Below the pieces are notes generated by a model. That model ran no database searches, was not told the DNA's origin, and worked only from the letters and a program-made list of their open reading frames with translations. Below are positions 1 to 5,966 of a DNA stretch of 14,153 nt, piece after piece. The position numbers and the translations under genes were made by a program. Source of the DNA: Bacteroides sp. UBA939 (GTDB lineage: Bacteria; Bacteroidota; Bacteroidia; Bacteroidales; Bacteroidaceae). Numbering within the stretch: position 1 is the first letter of the stretch; each line of letters opens with the position of its first letter. The stretch covers positions 1 to 14,153 of the forward strand of contig NZ_DBDF01000097.1 in NCBI RefSeq assembly GCF_002293435.1, written 5' to 3'.

Positions 1-20
1 AAACCCTGGGAGGGAGAATT

Positions 21-123
21 CGTCTCATGGGACGAATGAATCCGTCTCGTGAGACGAAAGAATTCATCTCGTGAGACGAAAGAAACTGTCTCGTGAGATG
101 AAAAATTTCGTCCCGTGAGACGA
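21..123. repeat. Left palindrome array, five units with 22-bp period
   Basis: Five copies of a 15-bp unit close to CGTCTCGTGAGACGA start at 21, 43, 65, 87 and 109, an exact 22-bp period, separated by A/G-rich 7-bp spacers. Each unit is a dyad: two 6-bp arms around a 2-bp centre, with centres at 27.5, 49.5, 71.5, 93.5 and 115.5. Arms vary between TCTC/GAGA and TCCC/GGGA forms, with some wobble or mismatched pairs. The last unit ends at 123 and the array does not continue inward. Positions 1-20 hold a degenerate CCC/GGG-like dyad, so the array may begin outside the window. Function is unknown; iterated protein-binding sites or transcribed hairpins are both possible. Confidence 0.85.
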
Positions 124-217
124 ATGAATGTATTTGCCGCTATGAATAATGCAGGTTAGGAGTATCACTGCAAATAACCATATCTCCATCAAAGATTTTG
201 TATCGGCATACAGAAAG
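124..217. other. Intergenic spacer with no gene seen
   Basis: No convincing reading frame or RNA gene is visible. The one notable string is ATGAATAATGCAGGTTAG at 142-159, which resembles two strings beside the right-hand palindrome array. Confidence 0.5.
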
Positions 218-269
218 AGAAAATCCGTTTGTTGCTAATCGTGAGTAATTAACAACAAACGGATTTTCT
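218..269 (-). terminator. Strong hairpin, probable terminator of the esterase gene
   Basis: A perfect 17-bp inverted repeat pairs 218-234 (AGAAAATCCGTTTGTTG) with 253-269, around an 18-nt loop. It lies 23 bp beyond the stop codon of the minus-strand esterase gene. Read on the minus strand, the second arm ends in TTTTCT and runs into CTTTCTG, a U-rich tail that fits an intrinsic terminator. The outer part of the stem is A/T-rich and could also help stop plus-strand transcription. Confidence 0.8.
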
Positions 270-292
270 TCGCAGGAATATATTCTTCGCAA

Positions 293-2251
293 TTATCTTT
301 GCGTCACCCCTTTCCAATCATCCGTGCGGAAAGGTGATGCGGGCAATCCGGCGCCATTATAGAGATTACAAACAGGATTATTTGCCCAGCCGTAGCGCAC
401 TGCTACAGGATAGGGCACTTCCGTAGAACTTACCACAATTTTGTCTCCTTGTATCTCAGCTTTCGCCCAATGGAATTTGTGGTCACGTCCGGCAATGGCA
501 AAACCTTGCAAAGTCTTGCCGTCGCCACTCTTCAACCCGCCGTCCGTGTGGTCGAAGGAAAGGATGATCTTATCTCCATCCACCTGATGGGAACGGTACA
601 TCGGACCGGAATACGGAATCGGCTCACCATACGTTTCGGCACGGGCTACCAGCGCCAACCGATGACCAACCGACTGCTTGTCTTTCGGATGGATATCCCC
701 GGCATCGCCTTTATCTATAATGACCGCCATGCCGGTATTGACTACCGACAGGGTGCGGGTCTGTGCTTCGCGAAGTTCTGCCCAGTCAGAATCGGCCGGC
801 TGCGGAGACTGCGGCATGAAATTGGCTAACTGCACGTAGTAGAACGGGAAATCCTGTCCCCAATCCTGACGCCAACAGTCGATGACCAGCGGAAAAAGCT
901 CACGGTATTGATAAGCGCGCGAAGCGTTGTTTTCTCCCTGATACCAGATGGCGCCGCGGATGCTATAAGGCACCAGCGGATGAATCATGGCGTTGTACAG
1001 AGACGTCGGGAGGTTCGGGTTCTCGGACATATCAGCCGGCGGCATCCCTTCCTTCCGGGCATCCGCCGCTACCTGATATTTCCAATCGCCTGCAAGACTG
1101 ATTTGTTCGCCATTGGCAGAGCGAAGGAAAAGATTGTCCGACACACCACAGCCGCCGCCCGTATCTATCACGCGGATGGCCAACGTAAGCAGTCCGGCTT
1201 TTACCATCTTGGCCGGAACGGTATAATTGCGCGGAACGGAATGCCCATTGGTGCGCCCCACCTCCTTGCCATTCCAGTAGGTGATGTCGTTATCGTCGAT
1301 AGTTCCCAGCACTACCTGCACACTCTTGCCCGACCAGGAAGAGGGAATCTCGACCGTGCGGCGCAGCCATAGCAAACCGTCGAAACCGCCCAGTCCCTGG
1401 TCTTCTACCATGCCGGGGAAGGTCATTTTCTTCCAGTCGCTATCATTCAGAGATACTTCTGCCCGGGTTGGTTTGCCGGCAGCAAAGCCTTCATCTACAC
1501 GATTGTTCCAAGCTTCCAAACCTTTCAGATATTCTGCTTTCATCGCAGATTTATCAGGCATCGTCCGGATATCGTCCACGGTTTTGCTGAAGTCCGGCAT
1601 CTCTTTCAATATCTTTCCGCTAATCCATGATTCGACATTCGTTCCTCCCCAAGAAGTATGAATAAGCCCTATGGCTACATGTTGTTTTTCGGCGATTTCA
1701 CGACCGAAGAAGTAGGCTGTAGAAGAAAAATTGGGAATTGTAAGCGGGGAACATACCTGCCAGCCGTTATCGCGAATTTTGATGTCCGACTGCGGTTGCG
1801 TGTGTGTGGCATGTTCTACATGCAACAAGCGGATGTTAGGATGGTTGGCGGCGGCTATCTCTTTCTCGTAATCCAGGATTTTGCCCCATCCATCCAGGGG
1901 CATCTCCATGTTCGACTGTCCCGAACATATCCAGACTTCACCTATCATCACATTCCTCAACACCAGCTTTTGCCCGTCGGTCAAGGTAAGCTCATACGGT
2001 CCGCCCGCTTCAGGGGTGCGGACAGAAAGCTTCCATTTGCCATCCTCTCCGGCTGTGGTTTCATACGTCTTTCCATCCCAGGAGGTGGTGATTTTCACCG
2101 TTTTCATCGGCTTTGCTTCTCCCCATATAGGAGCATTCGCCTGTTGTTGCAACACCATATTGTCCGAGAACATAGGCGGCAACACAATCTTTGCAGACAT
2201 CCCTCCGGATAGCATCAGCAAAGCTACAACTAACATACATTTGTTTCTCAT
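293..2251 (-). CDS. Secreted sialate O-acetylesterase-like SGNH esterase
   Basis: The 652-residue protein begins with a signal peptide (residues 1-20, likely cleavage after GGMSA), so it acts outside the cytoplasm. The SASA/SGNH esterase core shows the nucleophile block CSGQSNMEMP (Ser113), the block GAIWYQGENN (433-442) and a C-terminal GDIHP with Asp519 and His521 as the likely remaining triad residues. Residues about 262-395 interrupt the core with a beta-rich segment (LWLRRTVEIP, NDITYWNGKEVG) like the sugar-binding jelly-roll domains of glycosidases. Members of the family remove acetyl esters from sialic acids or plant polysaccharides; the substrate cannot be told from sequence. No glycosidase, SusC/SusD pair or regulator lies beside it, so it appears to be a single-gene unit, with a possible promoter at 2332-2339 and a hairpin terminator at 218-269. 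Confidence 0.93.
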   Translation of the reverse strand: MRNKCMLVVALLMLSGGMSAKIVLPPMFSDNMVLQQQANAPIWGEAKPMKTVKITTSWDGKTYETTAGEDGKWKLSVRTPEAGGPYELTLTDGQKLVLRNVMIGEVWICSGQSNMEMPLDGWGKILDYEKEIAAANHPNIRLLHVEHATHTQPQSDIKIRDNGWQVCSPLTIPNFSSTAYFFGREIAEKQHVAIGLIHTSWGGTNVESWISGKILKEMPDFSKTVDDIRTMPDKSAMKAEYLKGLEAWNNRVDEGFAAGKPTRAEVSLNDSDWKKMTFPGMVEDQGLGGFDGLLWLRRTVEIPSSWSGKSVQVVLGTIDDNDITYWNGKEVGRTNGHSVPRNYTVPAKMVKAGLLTLAIRVIDTGGGCGVSDNLFLRSANGEQISLAGDWKYQVAADARKEGMPPADMSENPNLPTSLYNAMIHPLVPYSIRGAIWYQGENNASRAYQYRELFPLVIDCWRQDWGQDFPFYYVQLANFMPQSPQPADSDWAELREAQTRTLSVVNTGMAVIIDKGDAGDIHPKDKQSVGHRLALVARAETYGEPIPYSGPMYRSHQVDGDKIILSFDHTDGGLKSGDGKTLQGFAIAGRDHKFHWAKAEIQGDKIVVSSTEVPYPVAVRYGWANNPVCNLYNGAGLPASPFRTDDWKGVTQR

Positions 2252-2287
2252 ATTACACTATTTATGGATTTACGCAGAGCCATCACC

Positions 2288-2316
2288 AATGGCTGTTTTC
2301 ATCACACACAGCCATT
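2288..2316 (-). other. Inverted repeats in the esterase 5' leader
   Basis: AATGGCTG at 2288-2295 pairs perfectly with CAGCCATT at 2309-2316 (8-bp stem, 13-nt loop). The same ATGGCT sequence can also pair with AGCCAT at 2278-2283. The two hairpins are mutually exclusive and lie between the possible promoter and the start codon of the minus-strand esterase gene. A regulatory role is only inferred. Confidence 0.35.
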
Positions 2317-2331
2317 TAGACGGTCGGCAAG

Positions 2332-2339
2332 CAAAGGTA
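2332..2339 (-). promoter_or_regulatory. Possible -7 element for the esterase gene
   Basis: The minus strand reads TACCTTTG, matching the Bacteroides -7 consensus TAnnTTTG. A TTTG on the same strand (plus-strand CAAA at 2357-2360) lies 17 bp upstream, slightly shorter than the usual spacing to the -33 element. Transcription would start about 75 bp before the esterase start codon. Confidence 0.5.
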
Positions 2340-2368
2340 ATCAGAAAATTGCATACCAAATGACGTTA

Positions 2369-2412
2369 TTGCCATAATAAATGCAATAATCTTTCCATTT
2401 GCCATAATAAAT
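2369..2412 (+). repeat. Two 14-bp direct repeats upstream of the SpmAB-like gene
   Basis: TTGCCATAATAAAT occurs at 2369-2382 and again at 2399-2412, exactly 30 bp apart, about three helical turns. The second copy overlaps the place where a -33 TTTG (2398-2401) would be. The arrangement looks like a pair of operator half-sites between the two divergent genes. Confidence 0.6.
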
Positions 2413-2425
2413 AGAAAGATATTCT

Positions 2426-2433
2426 TACTTTTG
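2426..2433 (+). promoter_or_regulatory. Probable -7 promoter element for the SpmAB-like/ybeY unit
   Basis: TACTTTTG matches TAnnTTTG and lies 23 bp before the start codon at 2457. The nearest TTTG (2398-2401) is 24 bp upstream, somewhat further than the usual -33 spacing. No clear Shine-Dalgarno precedes the ATG, as is common in Bacteroides. Confidence 0.55.
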
Positions 2434-2456
2434 TCGCAAAATAAACGCATTACTCT

Positions 2457-3689
2457 ATGGTTTTGAATTATATTTGGATAGCATTCTTCGTTATCGCTTT
2501 CATTGTGGCACTTATCAAACTCGTGTTTATGGGCAACACTGAAATCTTTACGGAGCTTGTTAATTCCACGTTTGCATCTTCGAAAACGGCATTTGAAATC
2601 TCCCTGGGACTGACAGGGATACTTTCCCTCTGGCTGGGTATCATGAAAATCGGCGAACAGAGTGGCATGATAAATGCGCTCTCACGCTGGCTGAGTCCGG
2701 TGTTCTGCCGCCTCTTCCCCGAAATACCCAAAGGTCACCCCGCCATGGGTTCCATCTTCATGAACCTCTCAGCCAACATGCTGGGACTGGACAATGCCGC
2801 CACCCCCATGGGACTGAAAGCCATGAAAGAATTGCAGGATTTGAACCCGAAGAAAGACACGGCAACCAATCCTATGGTCATGTTTCTGGTGCTCAATACT
2901 TCCGGGTTGATACTGATTCCTATCAGCATCATGATGTACCGCGCACAAATGGGCGCCGCACAGCCCACTGATATATTTATCCCAACGCTGATTACCTCCG
3001 CCGTCTCCACCCTCGTCGGAGTAATTGCCGTCAGCATAGCCCAACGCATCAACCTGATCAGCAAGCCCATCCTTCTTCTTATTGGCTGCATCAGCCTTTT
3101 CTTTGCCGGACTTATTTATATGTTTGCACTGCTCGGCCGCGAAGAAATCGGCACATATTCCACGCTGGTTGCCAACATTATCCTGTTCAGCATCATCCTG
3201 CTGTTCATTGTCTGGGGATTATGGAAGAAGATAAACGTGTACGACGCTTTCGTGGAAGGCGCCAAAGAGGGCTTTACTACCGCCGTGCGCATCATCCCGT
3301 ATCTGGTGGCATTCCTGGTGGGTATTGCCGTATTCAGGACTTCGGGCGCGATGGACATGTTCGTAAGCGGTATCGGTTATGTGGTAGGATTATTCGGTGT
3401 AGACACCAGCTTCGTGGGCGCTTTACCCACCGCACTGATGAAATCGCTAAGCGGTAGCGGCGCCAACGGATTGATGATTGACACCATGAAAGAGTATGGC
3501 GCAGACTCGTTCGTAGGAAGAATGAGTTGCATAGCCCGTGGCGCTTCGGACACCACGTTCTATATCCTTGCCGTTTACTTCGGCAGCGTGGGCATCACCA
3601 AGACGCGCAATGCCGTCACCTGCGGACTGACAGCGGATTTGGCAGGTATCATTGCGGCTATTATTATCAGTTATATTTTCTTCTTTTAA
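2457..3689 (+). CDS. Fused SpmA-SpmB-like nucleoside-recognition (Gate) membrane protein
   Basis: This 410-residue, strongly hydrophobic protein joins two related halves. Residues 1 to about 195 match SpmA, with SANMLGLDNAATPMGLKAM (105-123) as the signature. Residues about 230-410 match SpmB, with the signature SGSGANGLMIDTMKEYGADS (332-351) followed by RGASDTTFYILAVYFGSVG. Many hydrophobic segments (for example about 5-24, 141-160, 176-194, 204-224, 236-255 and 276-294) place it in the inner membrane. In Bacillus SpmA and SpmB are separate proteins that affect spore core dehydration. Here they are one chain in a presumably non-sporulating organism, so the role is probably general, perhaps solute transport; the substrate is unknown. 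ybeY follows 17 bp downstream, so the two are probably cotranscribed. Confidence 0.9.
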   Translation: MVLNYIWIAFFVIAFIVALIKLVFMGNTEIFTELVNSTFASSKTAFEISLGLTGILSLWLGIMKIGEQSGMINALSRWLSPVFCRLFPEIPKGHPAMGSIFMNLSANMLGLDNAATPMGLKAMKELQDLNPKKDTATNPMVMFLVLNTSGLILIPISIMMYRAQMGAAQPTDIFIPTLITSAVSTLVGVIAVSIAQRINLISKPILLLIGCISLFFAGLIYMFALLGREEIGTYSTLVANIILFSIILLFIVWGLWKKINVYDAFVEGAKEGFTTAVRIIPYLVAFLVGIAVFRTSGAMDMFVSGIGYVVGLFGVDTSFVGALPTALMKSLSGSGANGLMIDTMKEYGADSFVGRMSCIARGASDTTFYILAVYFGSVGITKTRNAVTCGLTADLAGIIAAIIISYIFFF

Positions 3690-3706
3690 ACTTTATCCAT
3701 TCAATT

Positions 3707-4117
3707 ATGATAAGTTATCAGACAGACGGCGTAGAAATGCCCGCCATCAAGAAACGCGAAACCACGGAATGGATTAAGGCCGTTGCCGCCGTTTATGGGA
3801 AAAGAGCCGGTGAAATCGCCTATATTTTCTGTTCCGATGAGAAGATACTTGAGGTGAACCGCCAGTATTTGCAACATGATTATTACACGGATATCATCAC
3901 TTTCGACTATAGCCAGGGCAACCGCCTCAGCGGTGACCTCTTTATCAGCCTTGATACGGTGCGCACCAATGCCGCACAATTCGGCAGTGATTACGAAACA
4001 GAATTGCACCGTGTTATCATCCACGGTATTCTGCACCTCTGCGGAATCAACGACAAGGAACCGGGAGAACGGGAAGTGATGGAAGAGGCCGAGAATAAGG
4101 CGCTCGCCATGCGGTAA
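3707..4117 (+). CDS. ybeY: Endoribonuclease YbeY (rRNA maturation factor)
   Basis: The 136-residue protein carries the UPF0054/YbeY metal-binding motif HGILHLCGIND near its C-terminus. YbeY is a metal-dependent RNase involved in 16S rRNA 3'-end maturation and 70S ribosome quality control in the cytoplasm. Other family landmarks are the early CSDEKILEVNRQYLQHDYYTDIITFDY segment, split here as CSDEKILEVNRQYL and YYTDIITFDY, and SGDLFISLDTV. The ATG at 3707 is chosen because it gives normal family length and a 17-bp gap to the upstream gene. The open frame extends back to 3527, but that would add 60 unrelated residues overlapping the upstream gene. The third metal ligand is Asp where E. coli YbeY has His (HGxLHLxGxDH). 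The stop codon is 6 bp from that of the convergent phosphatase gene. Confidence 0.95.
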   Translation: MISYQTDGVEMPAIKKRETTEWIKAVAAVYGKRAGEIAYIFCSDEKILEVNRQYLQHDYYTDIITFDYSQGNRLSGDLFISLDTVRTNAAQFGSDYETELHRVIIHGILHLCGINDKEPGEREVMEEAENKALAMR

Positions 4118-4123
4118 CGTAAC

Positions 4124-4879
4124 TTATTCCACAACCTGCAACAGCACAACGCTGACATTATCCCTGCCGCCTGCTGTTTTCGCCGCTTCTATCAGATTAA
4201 TCGCCGTAGGTTCTTCCAGCAATTCGTCTTCTATCTGTTCATCCGTAAGCATATCACTCAAGCCGTCGGAACAAATCAGGAAGAGGTCTTCATCCAGCAA
4301 TTGACCGGTCAATTCGGTCAAATCTGCAAAGGCGGATTTACCCGCTCCCAATGAATTATAAATCATGTTGGAGGGAACATTGGCATCTCCCGTCAACTCA
4401 CGCATGGAGTGATCCGAAGAAAGTTGTTTCAAGATACCACCGCGGTAACGATACAGGCGGCTATCCCCAATGTTTATCATATAGATACTTCCTTCGTAAC
4501 TGAATATGCCGACAAAGGTAGTACCCATACCCTCGTATTGGGGCAATTCAATACCCTTGTTCGTAATCAGGGCATGAGTTTCGTCCACCCAGTTCTTTAT
4601 CTCTTCGGAAAGCCTTTCGTGGGGAAGACCGGCAGGAAGGTCGGTAATAAAACGGTCGAAAGCCTGCGTGGCAAGTTCGCTGGCAAACTCTCCACCTTCG
4701 CATCCACCCATGCCATCGGCTATAAAGGCGGTGAAACGGGCTTGCGGAGTAAATTCAAAATTCTCTTCATAAGTTTCATCACGATAAAGCCCACCGTTGA
4801 GGAGTACCATATCTTCATTATTGGTTCGTACACAGCCCACGTCACTGGCAAGCTGACACTTTAATAATAGATCTGACAT
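4124..4879 (-). CDS. PP2C-family Ser/Thr protein phosphatase
   Basis: This 251-residue protein is a complete, soluble bacterial PP2C (PPM) phosphatase with no membrane segment or extra domain. Visible metal-binding motifs are RTNNED (18-23), ADGMGG (54-59, Asp55), IGDSRLY (137-143, Asp139), CSDGLSDML (203-211, Asp205) and GGRDNVSV (237-244, Asp240). Such enzymes use Mn or Mg ions to remove phosphate from Ser/Thr. It is the last gene of the five-gene block, 119 bp after the FHA gene, and is the obvious counterpart of the kinase encoded upstream. Targets are probably the kinase itself and the Thr-containing motifs of the kinase and FHA proteins; this is inference. A TAGCTTTG resembling a -7 element overlaps the upstream stop codon (4994-5001), but without a -33 partner. 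Confidence 0.95.
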   Translation of the reverse strand: MSDLLLKCQLASDVGCVRTNNEDMVLLNGGLYRDETYEENFEFTPQARFTAFIADGMGGCEGGEFASELATQAFDRFITDLPAGLPHERLSEEIKNWVDETHALITNKGIELPQYEGMGTTFVGIFSYEGSIYMINIGDSRLYRYRGGILKQLSSDHSMRELTGDANVPSNMIYNSLGAGKSAFADLTELTGQLLDEDLFLICSDGLSDMLTDEQIEDELLEEPTAINLIEAAKTAGGRDNVSVVLLQVVE

Positions 4880-4921
4880 ATTCTCTGATTATTAATAACA
4901 CAATTCCTTTTTTATAACCGA

Positions 4922-4972
4922 AGTTGCTTTCATCCTGAAGCTACTTTCATCCTGAAGCTACTTTCATTCTAA
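4922..4972. repeat. Three tandem 17-bp repeats between FHA and PP2C genes
   Basis: Three adjoining 17-bp copies lie at 4922-4938, 4939-4955 and 4956-4972. The middle copy is AGCTACTTTCATCCTGA; the first differs from it at two positions and the third at two. They sit in the 119-bp gap, within what would be the leader of the PP2C gene, ending 43 bp before its start codon. The minus strand unit is TCAGGATGAAAGTAGCT. Function is unknown. Confidence 0.8.
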
Positions 4973-4998
4973 GGTGGATTCCCTCTCATAGCACAAAG

Positions 4999-5781
4999 CT
5001 ATTCAACCTTAAAGTCAAGGGTTGCAATGCGGACAACATCACCTATGTTGAACTCAACAGGCACGTTGGGAGAAAGACGTTTACCATTTACAAACGTCCC
5101 GTTTGTTGAGTCAAGGTCAACGACTTCCCATTTACCCGAAGGGTTCTTCTGCAAACGGGCATGGCTACCGGAAACATAGCCTTGGGAAGCAAAAGCCGAA
5201 ACATAATCACCTTGACGACGACCTATCACAGCGCCATCTCCCAACTCCAGACGGATTCTCGCAGCAGAACAAACCAGACGCGTAGGACCCGGCGCTGCAA
5301 CAACACCCGGGCGCATTGTTTTTTCCGGTTCGAAAGTAGAGGGTGCAGGAGGCTGAACAGGCGATTCCACCGGCTGGGGAGGCACAGAAGCTGCAGGAGA
5401 AGGCGTTGGGCTTACAGCAGAAGGCACAGGGTTAGCAGATGTACCCGAAACAGAAGCAACAGGATTGGCAGGCGTACCCGAAACAGCTTGCCCACCCGGC
5501 ATAGAAGCGGTTCCGGCAGCAGTTCCGGGAAATGTCTTTCCGGCAGTATTGTTACCGGAATTGCCCATTCCAACGGAAGAAGAGGGAGCGCCCGGTTGTT
5601 CGACACCACTACCGGAGTCTTTCGCAGAAACCAGTGGCTGCCCACATAGTGTACACCTTTTCCCTTTACCGAACACGCGACACTGCGGGCACATATACAG
5701 TTCAACTCCACATTGGTCGCAATAGTAACTATCGCTCTCTATCTCAACTCTGCACTTGGGGCAGTTGACTAATGTACTCAT
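4999..5781 (-). CDS. Zinc-ribbon/FHA-domain phosphothreonine-reader protein
   Basis: The 260-residue protein has three parts. Residues 7-47 form paired zinc ribbons (CPKC and CDQC at 7-24; CPQC and CTLC at 31-46). Residues about 50-150 are a low-complexity Pro/Ser/Ala/Gly linker with an internal duplicate VSGTPANPV/VSGTSANPV (100-108, 111-119). Residues about 168-260 are an FHA domain with IGRRQGDYV (186-194), SGSHARL (204-210) and DLDSTNGTFVNG (222-233), the core residues for pThr binding. Just before the FHA domain is EKTMRP (153-158, Thr155), the motif repeated at the kinase N-terminus. FHA domains bind phosphothreonine peptides, so this is the likely reader of the system. It has no signal peptide or membrane segment. 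It lies between the AAA+ and PP2C genes, with gaps of 185 and 119 bp. Confidence 0.93.
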   Translation of the reverse strand: MSTLVNCPKCRVEIESDSYYCDQCGVELYMCPQCRVFGKGKRCTLCGQPLVSAKDSGSGVEQPGAPSSSVGMGNSGNNTAGKTFPGTAAGTASMPGGQAVSGTPANPVASVSGTSANPVPSAVSPTPSPAASVPPQPVESPVQPPAPSTFEPEKTMRPGVVAAPGPTRLVCSAARIRLELGDGAVIGRRQGDYVSAFASQGYVSGSHARLQKNPSGKWEVVDLDSTNGTFVNGKRLSPNVPVEFNIGDVVRIATLDFKVE

Positions 5782-5966
5782 ATTCTCTAATTTCTAAGTC
5801 TTTAATTGTTTCAGTTAAATTTCGAAAGTTGCCTATAGTTAGCGGAGTCCGCGTAGATTTGTTTTTGTTTATGAGTGCACATGCGCACACGCTGAACTGC
5901 AAATTTCCGTAAACTCTAACGGACTATCTCTATTCTCAACAACATAAATAACTTGCCAACCTTCAG
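5782..5966. other. 185-bp gap between AAA+ and FHA genes
   Basis: No minus-strand TAnnTTTG element was found, so the FHA gene is probably read from upstream. Small inverted repeats are present: GCGG/CCGC at 5842-5852, and TCCGT/ACGGA around an 8-nt loop near 5907-5924. These might pause or process the transcript. A plus-strand TAGATTTG (5854-5861) faces no plus-strand gene and is probably chance. Confidence 0.4.

Noticed and set aside
21..123. CRISPR array
   Set aside because: The spacers are about 7 bp and similar to each other, the units are palindromes of about 15 bp, and no cas gene is present.
3527..3706. Extended N-terminus for YbeY (60 extra residues)
   Set aside because: The extension overlaps the upstream membrane-protein gene in another frame and is unlike YbeY proteins; the ATG at 3707 gives the normal length.
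5161..5649. Plus-strand frame encoding a very Arg/Ser-rich product opposite the FHA gene
   Set aside because: The composition comes from the Pro/Ala/Gly-rich linker read on the other strand. The minus-strand frame has zinc ribbons and a complete FHA domain.
5854..5861. Plus-strand TAGATTTG promoter-like element between AAA+ and FHA genes
   Set aside because: No plus-strand gene follows; an eight-base degenerate motif is expected by chance in A/T-rich DNA.
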